Positions 12,920 to 22,918 of a stretch of 64,000 nucleotides of DNA are shown here, one piece after another; position 1 is the first letter of the stretch; every line of letters begins with the position of its first letter. This DNA is from Diatrype stigma. Taxonomy: Eukaryota; Ascomycota; Sordariomycetes; Xylariales; Diatrypaceae. A model generated the notes under the pieces. The model was not told where the DNA came from. It was given only the letters and a program-made list of their open reading frames with translations, and ran no database searches. The translations under genes and the position numbers were made by a program. Location of the stretch: positions 1 through 64,000 of the forward strand of contig JAKJXP020000015.1 of NCBI GenBank assembly GCA_022225965.2, written 5' to 3'.

Positions 12920-13382
12920 CGAAGTTAATCGGACGTAACGAAAATAATAACCGATTATTAATCGACAAATCCTTAAAAAATATCTTCATAATTGCAATAT
13001 TAACTTAAAGCTTATTAATATTATATAATCATTTATATTTTTTTCTTTTTATGCATTAAACGAAATGCCATTTCCAAAGCTATCGGATCTTATTATTAAT
13101 AAATATTTAAAAATAAATTAATTAATTTAAGATCATTTTAAAATTAATACGCTAATTAATACGATTAAATCTAAAGCTTAATTAAATTGCTTTTTAATTT
13201 TAGGCAAAATTAAAACGTTTATTATTTAGTTTTGCTGCATTTGTCCGTAATGTTTTTAATATTTAATTCGTTATTATAATAATAAAACGGACATAAAGTT
13301 AAGTTCGATTAATATATTACTTTAATCGATCTTTAATTAATCCGGATACGTTTAAAACGTTTTTTTTAATTATTTTTTTTTT

Positions 13383-13712
13383 CGTTACGAAATATTTACG
13401 TTTTTCGAAAATATATTTTATAACGAAAAAAATAACGATAATAACGAAATTGGTATATTCCGGAAAAAGCAGGAACTTAAAAACGCGTTTAAATTTTTAT
13501 TTTCCGATATAACAGCGCTTTCGCCATTAATTCGAAACGGACTTAGTTTTTATATATCCGAATTTAAGCATAATCCTAGTTTTGGATAAGCTTTTTTTGG
13601 ATTCGTTTCAATTAAACAGATTTACGATGCAATCGAAATGCAAAAATCGAAAACCATTGTTATTAATAAGACTCGACTTGTTATATCTTCCGTTCGAAAT
13701 GAAAATAAATAA
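13383..13712 (+). pseudogene. Relic coding frame with one internal TAA
   Basis: A 110-codon frame on the same strand as the previous relic, interrupted only at 13,587-13,589 (TAA, possibly from CAA). It contains a long amphipathic stretch (IRNGLSFYISEFKHNP) and ends in a charged tail. Long frames with so few stops in such AT-rich DNA suggest a genuine former exon. Confidence 0.4.
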
Positions 13713-14557
13713 AAAAAAACAGCAATAATAATAATCCAAAATTAATCGGAACTTAAAAAAAATGCTATAACAAAAGCTAAACGGACGGCAATTCAGTTAA
13801 TTCTTTAAAACTAGTATATTTCTTATAATAATAATGATATTTTTTACGTATTTATTATTTTTTTTTATTATATTAATTAATTTAAATATAAAATAAATAT
13901 TATAAATTAAATATTTAATAAATATTTAAATTAAGTTTTAATAATAAAAATTTTAAATAAAGAGTTTATTATATAATTAAAATATAAAAAATATAATATA
14001 TATTATTTTAATTATATTTTAATTATATAAAAATTTACTTATTTCATTTACTTATAAAATATAAAGAAATATAATATTAAAATTAAAATAAGTATTATAA
14101 AAAGTATTTATTATTATATAATTTAAAAAGTATTTTAAAATAAAAGTATTTTAAAATAATTTAAATATTAAAAAATATTATAAATTTTAAACTTTTATTA
14201 TTTTTTAAAACTAATATTATAAATATAATATATATATATATATATATTTCGATATAGGATTTTATAACCAGTCCATTATAGCTATTACTAATTACTAATA
14301 GCCGCGTTTTATATTTTATAGCTGGCGGATTCATTAAAATGTATATTAGCGTAGTTCTGGCTGTACGTATCGTAATTACTTTTTTCTTTAATCTCTAATT
14401 CCGCCAAGATTTTTCCTTCGTCGCGTTTTCGTAAAACCCCCGATTTAGGTTAAAATTAATTAATACTTTCCGTTTTGGTCGCTTATTTGGCCGATTTCCG
14501 GATTTTGCGGCCATTATGGCGCGTACGAAATAAACCGGTATGTTATCGCTTTTTTTG

Positions 14558-14590
14558 CGTATTAATTAACGTATTAATCGACGTATTAAT
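14558..14590 (-). repeat. 12-bp minisatellite, CGTATTAAT core x3
   Basis: CGTATTAAT starts at 14558, 14570 and 14582, exactly 12 bp apart, with spacers TAA and CGA. It overlaps the start of the relic lysine-rich frame, where it would encode a repeated R-I-N-x tetrapeptide. Confidence 0.9.
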
Positions 14591-14740
14591 CGCTTAATAA
14601 CTAAGCCAAACGCGGCCAAAGGCAAAAATAAAAGCAAAGGCATAAGCAAAAGCAAAAGCAAAAATAAGGCCAAAAGCAAGGCAGCACCTAAAAAGCCAGA
14701 TATAAAACGCCGCCGCTTTAAGCCTAATAATAAGTATTGA
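14570..14740 (+). pseudogene. Relic lysine/serine-rich C-terminal frame
   Basis: Fifty-six codons open to a TGA at 14,738-14,740, with K-S-K-S-K and K-R-R-R-F runs resembling a nuclear-localisation or DNA-binding tail. AGCAAA-type hexamers repeat and the segment is less AT-rich than its surroundings. Confidence 0.3.
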
Positions 14741-14983
14741 ATTATTTTCGTATTTTATTTATTAAAAAAACGTTAACTTGGTATAACCGTTGCATTTCGA
14801 AAAATCCGTTTTGAGCAAAAGAAAGCTTATAAAAAGCCGGCGATTTTAAAAACGCCTTTTTAACGATTGGTTCGAAAAATTGCCCAAAACTTATATTCAA
14901 ATATTCGAATATAAGCTGCTGCCTTAAAAGCGTTATAAAAAACTGCAAAAAAAATTATCATTATTTTTATAACTAATAAGTTA

Positions 14984-15028
14984 CGTATTAATTCGCGTAT
15001 TAATTTACATATTAATCCGCGTATTAAT
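14984..15028 (-). repeat. 12-bp minisatellite, CGTATTAAT core x4
   Basis: The core (CGTATTAAT, once CATATTAAT) starts at 14984, 14996, 15008 and 15020, an exact 12-bp period. This is the mirror-orientation counterpart of the 7,522 array near the opposite end of the element. Confidence 0.9.
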
Positions 15029-15195
15029 CGTTTATAGTTATTAATTTATGCGTTATTTATGGCAAGCGTATTATCATTTAAGCGAAAAATATATAATTAA
15101 TTTGTTAAGTTCGCTGTTATAAAGTGCGCTATGCCATTGCGTTAAAAGCGTATGCCACTCTAGAAGTTACTGGAATGACACTTATTTAACCATAT

Positions 15196-15504
15196 ATGGG
15201 AGCTGGAATGGCTGTATTACGTAATATTCGCCAAATTATGAATCCTATTAATCCAAATTACCTCGGCCTTGTAACAAAACTTACAAACTTCCTCGTAACT
15301 ATGAATAAACGAAATAAACAAAATGTTAAAGCTAAAAATGCTATACGTATTCGGATAATTAAGAAGCTACATAATAAAAAAAACCAACAGTTTTTCGAGC
15401 GTCGGGCGAAAAAGATATCCGCAAGCCAAAACGCCAAACCCAAGAAACCTGTAATGGCTTTAAAAAATGAAAAGCTTAAAAAAAATAAAGAACGTTATAT
15501 TTAA
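15196..15504 (+). pseudogene. Relic basic frame, 102 codons
   Basis: An open frame starting at an ATG, strongly basic in its second half (FFERRAKKISASQNAKPKK). It lies in a less AT-rich pocket close to the right end of the element. It may be a remnant of the element's protein or fortuitous; no domain recognised. Confidence 0.3.
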
Positions 15505-15679
15505 AAAGAACTACGTATTTTCGATAAAGTTTTCGATAAAGCTTAATACGTAAATTAATACGTAAATTAATATGCATATTAAATATTGCGCTTAAATTTT
15601 AGCTTAATTGCGATGTTTTAATTTTATTTTATAAAACGTTTTATTATACGAATAAAATAAGTTCGTATATATAAATTAT

Positions 15680-15890
15680 TTAAATAAATAATTATTGGTT
15701 ATTTATTTATTAAATTATTAATTAATAAATAATTAATAATTATTATTTTAATTAATGAATAATTAATGGATAATTATTTTAATTAGTAAATAACCGGCTA
15801 ATAGTTTATACTATTAGTGGTTATTTATTAGTAGGGATAACCATAACGGTTTTTCAGTGGTTACCTATTGGTTACCCACGGCAAGGCGTA
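15680..15890 (-). repeat. Right terminal region with inverted TAACCA repeats
   Basis: Read on the minus strand this end starts TACGCCTTGCC and contains GGTAACCAATAGG, GGTAACCACTG, AAATAACCACTAA and AAATAACCAATAA, mirroring the left end. Confidence 0.55.
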
Positions 15891-15898
15891 TATACCTC
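15891..15898. repeat. Right target-site duplication TATACCTC
   Basis: Matches the left copy CATACCTC at 7 of 8 positions; the odd base is a C/T difference next to A. Confidence 0.6.
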
Positions 15899-16233
15899 TG
15901 AGACCAAAAGTATGGACCGAACAACAAAATTGAGCCCGATTGAATTGAATGAATAAGGAATTTTTACTTGCTACCTACCTACGTACGTAGATATATACCT
16001 ACCATCTAGAAGGCACCTAGGTAGGTACATACTGATTCTAGTATAGAGTCTTCTCAGGTAGTATATGTCGGGTATATTGTGTCCCCATGCTTATGTCATC
16101 ATCCGGGGTTGCTGTTGCCTGGACACCTTCGGAGAATGCGCCCGGTGTGTGTCAGCCCTAGGTACCAATGAACCACCTATCGGTTCTCTCATTGTTATGG
16201 TGCACACAGGCTGTATGTATAACAAAGGTGCTC

Positions 16234-16313
16234 AAAGGTTGTATGTACATTTCCAAAGAAGGGCTAGCGCCCTCTAGCGGCTAGCCCTTCTGCCTACATA
16301 CCTTCGAACCTTT
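16234..16313. repeat. Imperfect inverted repeat / hairpin (80 bp)
   Basis: AGAAGGGCTAGC (16,257-16,268) and GCTAGCCCTTCT (16,280-16,291) form a perfect 12-bp stem with an 11-nt loop. Outside it the arms continue imperfectly through GTATGTA/TACATAC and AAAGGTT/AACCTTT. It could be a tiny palindromic insertion or a small-RNA hairpin; the rest of 15,899-17,107 holds no gene. Confidence 0.8.
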
Positions 16314-17107
16314 CTTTCCTGTATTTACTTTTCCTTCCTTCTTTCTTTAGCTTTAGATTCCACAATACTAATTGGGAATTTGTTCTATCAATCCCTACAA
16401 AGCCCATTAGCCCGTGACACTCATCTTGGAAACTTGACCGTCTATGTAAGAGAAAATATAAGAGAAAATAATCTGTATAATCTTTCCTTATTCACTAACT
16501 GCATCGTAGTGCTAGTGGTAGCCGCCAAGCTATTTCGGGTTAGAGGCGGGGTGGTGACACTAAAAATCTACCTACCTACATAGTCTGATAGTATAGCAGA
16601 CCAATCAGGATGCCAAAGTATTGGAAGGTCTAACCTGCCGAAAGGTATCCGACTTCAGCTTTCAATGCTACGGTAGTTGCTCGGTGTTTACGTACAGGCA
16701 TTGCAAGCAGTACAGGCCTGCGAATGGGTAGGTACCTACATATGCTAAGCACCTGGGCGAGTAGGTAGAAGGCAGACACAGCCGGGCGGCAGCCTTGCTC
16801 GTAGCTGTTGGATCCGGATTCCCTGCCTGCACTGCGTGCTCATCTGAAGCTCGCTGGTTCAACCTCATCTCACTCCCATGCCACATGACGGTCACTGAAC
16901 GCCCGAGTCTTATATTTCGTGTAGTGTACCCACAGGGCATTAGTATATCAGCAGCGCATCGCCCGCTGTTGTCGTCGTTGTCACTGTCGCTGTTGCTGTC
17001 GTCACTTTACTTTCGCGTTCACCGATTCATCTCTTAAGTGTTATCTACCTGACTCACTGAGCCATTGTGTGTGTCCGGGCCCCTCACGAGCCTTATTCAA
17101 TGTACTC

Positions 17108-19371
17108 ATGGGGGCGATTTGTAGTGTAGATAAAGAATACGACTTGGATCAACACCAGCATGAAAAGGACTTCAATATGCCTCCAGCCAGCTTACGAAGA
17201 CTCTTCCATCGCGATCGCGCTCATGCAGCGACGCCGGCTATGAGCCAAAGGGACATAGCCGAGGAGTATGCGAACGAGGTGTTACAAAATGCGCGAAGGC
17301 TGGACGACATCCAAATGTTCGAGCCCGCGACCCGTTTGTCAGGCATTCTATCCCAGACTCATGAGCGCCACGCTGGTGATCACTTCTTATCCAATATTGA
17401 CTTGATTGATGGGACCGATCCAAACGAGTCGCACAAGATCATAGCTCGCAGGGGAGGCACATCCACCAACATCAATCCAGCCAAGTCGTATCTCCTTCAG
17501 ATCGCGGAGAAGATGCCAAAGGGCGCGCATCTTCACATACACTTCAACGCCACTCTACTTCCCCAAGTCCTACTCGAGAAGGCCGAGCGCATGCCGAACA
17601 TGTACATCTGGACCAACGTACCACTTGTGACCAAGGGGGATTTTGATCTTTGCGAGATCCAGTTCAGCCTAGGAGAGCGCAAAGAGCTTGACGCCTCGGA
17701 AGCACTGGGGCTGGATGACCAGCAACTGCGGGATGCTTGGATCCGTTTAGAGGAAAAGCATGACTTTGATGGTCCCAATATATTCAGCAAAACTTACCAG
17801 AAAGATTCAAGGATGCGCTACGCTTTCTTTCGACACGAGTGGGAAGCGCATACGGCTCAACTACAGGAACTCCAAAAGGCCGGGACCCTCAGGGATGACC
17901 AGCGGAGAATTCTCGATATATTGAAACAGGGCTGTAGGAATTGGTTGATCAGTAAACTCGTATTCCACGCCGAAGAAGCGCATAATGCCCAACAGACTCA
18001 GAATGGGTATGCGATCCCTGGGACCATCTATGAGGATACTACTGACAATTTCCAGCATATGGGAGAAGTTCAATGGCCGGACTAGAATGATGAAGGGTCT
18101 TTTCAACTACGAAACTGCATTTAGGGAGTACACTAGGGACTGCCTTGAGGAGTTCGTCAGGGAGAACGTACAATACGCGGAGATCAGGCCCAATTTCATG
18201 AAATCAAATCAGATTTGGAGAGACGACGGCAAGGAAAAAATTAACAACGAGGGGACTGTGCAGATTATTATCGAGGAATATGAGAGATTCATGAAAGCCA
18301 AGGATGCTATGTTTCCAGATGGACGACTGGTGGACAACCGACCCCTGAATCAGCAGAGCCGGGGCAATAACGCTTTCCCCACCACAGATCGCACGACATT
18401 GCAGAAAAAGATACCAGCTATAGACGATCGCTCACGGGAAAAGCCACAGCAGACGGTTAGGCTCGCTTTCGGCGGTCTGAAAATCATTTACTGTACTCCT
18501 AGGTCTTTCCCAAAAGCGGAAGTGAAGGAGATGCTAGCCGAGTGTCTGGTATTCAAGAAGAGATGGCCCCAGTACATTGCTGGCTTTGACCTTGTTGGAG
18601 AAGAATCCAAGGGACACCCCCTATCTTTCTTTAGGGAAGAGTTCCAAGACTTCGTGGATAAGTGCCGACAAGAACGAGTTCAGATCCCATTTCTTTTCCA
18701 CTGTGGCGAGACGCACTACGACCCGGATGATAACCTAGGGACAGCGCTCGCATTCGATAACACGAAGAGGATTGGTCATGGTTACTCGCTTCTCTCAGAG
18801 ACTAGATACGACGACACGATAAAGACGAAGAGGATCGGTATAGAGAGCTGCCCGATTTCGAATGAAATACTTGGGTTGAACGCACGAATTGCCCAGCATG
18901 CTATCTACGGATTGATCAATCGCGGCCTTCAGTGTACACTGAACAGCGACAACGGCACATTATTCAGGTAAGCATTCCTACTTCACGCAGCTCCCACCTC
19001 ACATGCCCCATTAACCGAGTTATCCTAGATCGACGCTATCGCATGATTTCTACCAATACATTGTAGGTCGAAAAGAGGGCTCGAAGAAGACCACTCTCCA
19101 GCAATGCCGCCAACTCGCACAGTGGAGCATAGACCACGCATGCATGAGTCCAGACGAACGCGAGAGGGTGCAGGTGGAGTGGGAGCTACGATGGGACGAC
19201 TTTCTCAAATGGCTCAACAACGTCCCAGAGTTCAAGGTGGAGAGGCCTACCCAGGCAGAGGAAGCCGAAGCAGAGATGAAGGCCAAGAATCAAGAGAAAA
19301 AGAAGGAGGCGAGCGTGACTGCGCCCGAAGCGCCCTTAGCCAGCCAACCAGCGGCGGGTTCTAGGTTGTAG
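17108..19371 (+). CDS. ADGF/CECR1-family adenosine deaminase
   Basis: Three exons (17108-18006, 18056-18967, 19029-19371) give 717 residues; both introns (49 and 61 bp) restore family motifs across the junctions. The protein should hydrolyse adenosine or deoxyadenosine to inosine, a purine-salvage step. Zinc and catalytic signatures are present: MPKGAHLHIH (residues 137-145), HCGE (515-518), GHGYSLL (His541) and NSDNG (Asp598). WEKFNGRTRMMKGLFNYE near 302-319 is a family hallmark. ATG 17108 is preferred to an in-frame ATG at 17069 because it starts MGAICS, an N-myristoylation motif with a palmitoylatable Cys. No signal peptide is visible, unlike secreted animal ADGFs, so membrane tethering in the cytosol is inferred. 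The C-terminus ends in a charged coiled segment rich in E, K and A. Confidence 0.9.
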
Positions 19372-21358
19372 ACCTATGGATACGATGTTGACATTGATAT
19401 TGAGGGGGAAGGGGAGGGGGGGATTCGAGGTTGCGCATGCAGTTGGTGGTTCCTTGGTGGTTTGGCTGCATAAAGGGTTTTAGGCCTCTTATTAAGGGAG
19501 GAGGTGGGAGGCGCGTTAAGCTGTGCAGGAGAAATGGGGCGAGCAGGCGTCAAATTCTCTACATACCCTTTTACAACCATTGGATTTGCAGACGAGGTTT
19601 CTCCGAGACGTATTTCTTATGTTATGAACTTATGATTATGATAAACAAGATAAACTGGCAGATGTTGTCGCATGTTAAATGCAACTGGTCACTCTTTATG
19701 ACCTGAAGATGAGGGTTTTTGAATCCTAAATATGGTGCTCCGATCTGTATGTGTATACAGCCTGCCAGTCAACCTCACTACCACTTTGGCAGTGACAAGA
19801 CGGGACGATGGCTGTGCAATGCAGTTACATACATACAGCATCAGACCTGACACACTGCAGTAGGTAGGCACTTAACCACCCAAGCCTACTCTTTCGAACG
19901 CATTTCAGTGGGTGGATGTCCACTGTCTAGACTAGACGCACACAAGAGACACGCACATAATCCATGCCGGCAATAACTGTGTCTACTCGATGCAGGGCCA
20001 AGTTACTCGGCAGTGAGATCTACCAATCGAACAATGACACAGAGGCATAGCCCGCGGCAGGTTGGTGAACATCGAGATAACAAGCAGCCGCAGTGCGCAG
20101 AACCTTGAACCGCGCCGACTGCGCTGCGCCGCCCCGGACCTCCACTTTAGTTGGTTAGTCCTACAGTACGCGGGGGTATTTACTGTATGTTTGGTACAAA
20201 TACTCCTACTGTATGTAGCTGTCCTACATAGGTCGACTTCAGTGGACTCGGCTGCTGGTTACCAGCGCTCTGTCAACTCCGTCCAGCTCCCGTCATCCCG
20301 TCGCGGCTCGCGGGGTCTAGTTACCTACCTACAGACGAAGCACATACCAGCGTAACCTAACCAACATAACGGCAGCTACCCGACGCTAGCTTGCCGCCCG
20401 GGTTGCAAGTGCTCGGTGCGATCAGTGCAGCGCGGCGCAGGCTAGCCAGCAGCGGGCAGGGAGGAAGCCTGGAAGACACCTGCAGCCAACCAGCCAGCAA
20501 GATGAAACATCTTCAGCACGAGCTTCGCTAATCCCCAACCCTGACTGCAGTCTGCAATTAAGAACTGGAGCCCTGAAGGCCTCTAACGCTGCCCATTGTC
20601 ATTGCGCCGCAATGGATCCAATTTGGGGGCCAAGAATAGAAATCCCGCTAGGCTTCTCAGGGTCTATCAGTCTCCATGTCTAACCAGTTCGCGCCTAGTC
20701 ATACGCGGTTATTTCGCAGTTAGCCCAGTGACTAAAGCTTAGCGTTTCAACCTTGGGATAACTAGTTTAGCACATGGCTTTATCGTCTTCGATCGACGCT
20801 CGGGTTCGTCACCCGTCCAGTTCAGCAGCGCCGGTCTTGGGTGTCTTTGGCAGTCGTGCCGGTCTTTCACGAAAACTTCTGGACAACAAAAGAAAGAAAA
20901 AACGGGTCTTCCCGCGGCGGCTGCTAAGCATTGGGTCCATCCAGTCTCCGACTCCTCTCTCTTTTTCTTTCAGCTACACCAGGGACCAAACCTCCTGGTT
21001 TGGCTTGTTGTTCCCGCGTCGATGTCCTCTATATATCCTGTTTCGCTTTTCTGCTCCCTTGAATCTCTAATGATGTCGTTTTGATAGATTGCGTCGTTGT
21101 CCCTTCTGTTGTGTGGAAGCTTCCACCCTGCGAAGCTACCTACTCAGCTACCATCCGCCATCCTACCCAAGCAGTTGCTTCCCATCTACTACTACATGAC
21201 CTGCTGTATGTAAGGCTCTGCCCAGGTGGTGAACACCCGACCGAGCTCTAAAACCTCAATCGCTTTGCTTTTCGCCGTCCAAATCAACCCGACCGCTGGG
21301 TTGTTGTCTTTCAATAGTTCATATTTCAGTTCATAGCATAGCGTAGCGAGCAATCACA
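19372..21358. other. Gene-free stretch, long upstream region
   Basis: No convincing gene. An open frame at 20,774-21,070 has biased composition and no splice continuation. CT-rich tracts from about 20,940 to 21,340 look like promoter and 5' leader of the gene starting at 21,359. Confidence 0.5.
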
Positions 21359-22918
21359 ATGGCGGACGGCAGTGACGAGGTTGTCCATACCGGACCTCTG
21401 CGGTGGTTCTCTTCCGACCAGACGGCAGACGAAGGCCCCGCGGGCTGGAGGTTGGATGTCGTCACACTGCTCGCCGTCATAGGCGAGTCCTCTATAGCAG
21501 ACCATGCCCAGACCATCACGGCCAGCATGGTGTGTCTTCTTCCGCGCATCATCCCGGCCCCGCAAGCTCTTCTCAAGCCGTCCCGCCCCCAGCGTCTACC
21601 CGAAGTCCACGCTAAGATGACCGGCGTCTACAGCGGCGTCAACCTCGACTCAGTCGGCTTCTTTGCCAACATCCTCCACCCCCTCGACGAGATGCAACCC
21701 TTCTCTTTCAAAGTACTCAGGATCACACACGCCGATAGTGGTACGGGAACGGAGCTGGACCAGCTAGTCCGAACTGGGAGGACGATGGTCCAAAAGGCCT
21801 TGACTTCCAGGCGGACAAACTCGAGAGCGTTTGCGAAAGCACCCGCAAATGGGGATACTCACCCACCGCCGAACGACGAACCGAATATCGGCAGGCTTTC
21901 GAGAGCTAGTGGGATCAATGTCTCGGCAGACATCGAAGCAGGCCCGCCTCAGCCGGGCATTTCCAGGCGTCCCACCATGAAAGAAAAGGTGCAGGACATA
22001 TTAGTGAACCCAAGGCCTGCAACCAACACACAGCGACCTGCCATTCCGCCGAGCTTATATTCTCCTGTGCACGTTTTGTCCGTTTTCTCCATGCTCGTCA
22101 CGATTGGCATCATCATTGCCGCAGCTATTTGGAGCGACGGCACTGCCATCATTGCTGTTTCTCTTATTTCTATGGCCAGCTCGATCGTCGGTTTGGCCTC
22201 GTGGTGGAGGCCACTCCTGATGAGCCGTGCCCACAAGAATAAAGTGCCGGATGGCGATGTGCTTATTCGCACCCGAGAAGGTGGTTTCCTCCTGATCAAG
22301 TGCTCCGAAGAGGTGGCTCGAGAACTATACGCAGGCACGGATGAGTGCAAGTACCGCGTTGGACCACAAGCTTACCAAGCCCTGATGGGGATCAGTACCT
22401 TGACTATTATGGTGTCGGTCATCCTCCTGGGCAATTGCAAGTGGAAGAGCCAGGTCTTCATTGGTGCTGCCTACATCACCTTGAACGGCCTCTACTGGGG
22501 CATGAGCCTTATCCCGAAAAAGTACTTCTGGGATCTGAGCCGCTACGTCGTGAAGGACATCACCCCGGAGGATGCCAAGAATGCCCACATAACGATCGAC
22601 GCCACAGACGAGGGAACTATGAGTTTCACACGCACTCTGTGGTATGCGGTCCGCGAGACACGCCTGACCTCGTGGGTCGAGAAGAACGGCGCGGCTCCCA
22701 ACACGCCGCAGTGGCGCATGTGGCTCGACGAGGCCGAAGAGGCCGCTAAAAAGGGACACCATAAATGGCCCGCCGTGTCGCGCAAGAACGCGATCATGGA
22801 CAGCTCCAAGTCCCATACGTCCTCGTCGCCGGCTCAGAATTTCGACGAAGCCCAGCAGAAGGCCCCCGCCACCGAGATCCAATCCCCCGCCCAGAACCCG
22901 TATCAGAATACCTTATAA
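21359..22918 (+). CDS. Membrane protein with two helical pairs, unknown function
   Basis: Single open frame of 519 residues from ATG 21359 (CACAATGG, good context). Residues 1-230 are soluble, with a proline-rich linker near 165-230. Two hydrophobic hairpins follow: about 234-282, and about 348-395 beginning ALMGISTLTIMVSVILL. The loop between them includes GDVLIRTREGGFLLIKC, a compact beta-rich segment, and the C-terminal ~110 residues are soluble and end in a low-complexity S/P/Q tail. The pattern is common in uncharacterised Pezizomycotina membrane proteins. I tested the GT/AG pair 21,530-21,633 as an intron and rejected it because it breaks the frame. The N-terminal 100 residues are the least certain part. 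Confidence 0.7.
   Translation: MADGSDEVVHTGPLRWFSSDQTADEGPAGWRLDVVTLLAVIGESSIADHAQTITASMVCLLPRIIPAPQALLKPSRPQRLPEVHAKMTGVYSGVNLDSVGFFANILHPLDEMQPFSFKVLRITHADSGTGTELDQLVRTGRTMVQKALTSRRTNSRAFAKAPANGDTHPPPNDEPNIGRLSRASGINVSADIEAGPPQPGISRRPTMKEKVQDILVNPRPATNTQRPAIPPSLYSPVHVLSVFSMLVTIGIIIAAAIWSDGTAIIAVSLISMASSIVGLASWWRPLLMSRAHKNKVPDGDVLIRTREGGFLLIKCSEEVARELYAGTDECKYRVGPQAYQALMGISTLTIMVSVILLGNCKWKSQVFIGAAYITLNGLYWGMSLIPKKYFWDLSRYVVKDITPEDAKNAHITIDATDEGTMSFTRTLWYAVRETRLTSWVEKNGAAPNTPQWRMWLDEAEEAAKKGHHKWPAVSRKNAIMDSSKSHTSSSPAQNFDEAQQKAPATEIQSPAQNPYQNTL

Larger units (their letters stand above)
6660..15890. mobile_element. Decayed AT-rich DNA transposon, hAT-like ends (9.2 kb)
   Basis: Composition switches abruptly to very AT-rich at both limits while CpG stays common, which fits CpA-to-TpA RIP rather than CpG decay. 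The ends read TAGGGTCTGCC (left) and, on the opposite strand, TACGCCTTGCC (right): an imperfect inverted repeat with 7 of 11 matches. Both ends carry several TAACCA/AAATAACCAC motifs in mirrored orientation, like the subterminal transposase sites of hAT elements. An 8-bp direct duplication flanks the block. TAGNG ends with an 8-bp duplication are typical of hAT; P or KDZ elements also duplicate 8 bp, and 9 kb is long for hAT, so the class is uncertain. Inside are relic frames, 12-bp-period repeats and a solo LTR. No intact transposase is readable. Confidence 0.6.

Noticed and set aside
6660..15890. Mitochondrial insertion as the source of the AT-rich block
   Set aside because: No recognisable mitochondrial protein, rRNA or tRNA; CpG remains common and a target duplication is present.
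20774..21070. 98-codon frame upstream of the 21,359 gene
   Set aside because: Ser/Arg/Phe-rich composition in a CT-rich leader; no domain or conservation signal visible.
21530..21633. Possible intron in the 519-residue membrane protein
   Set aside because: The 104-bp GT-AG interval would shift the frame, and the uninterrupted frame is open throughout.
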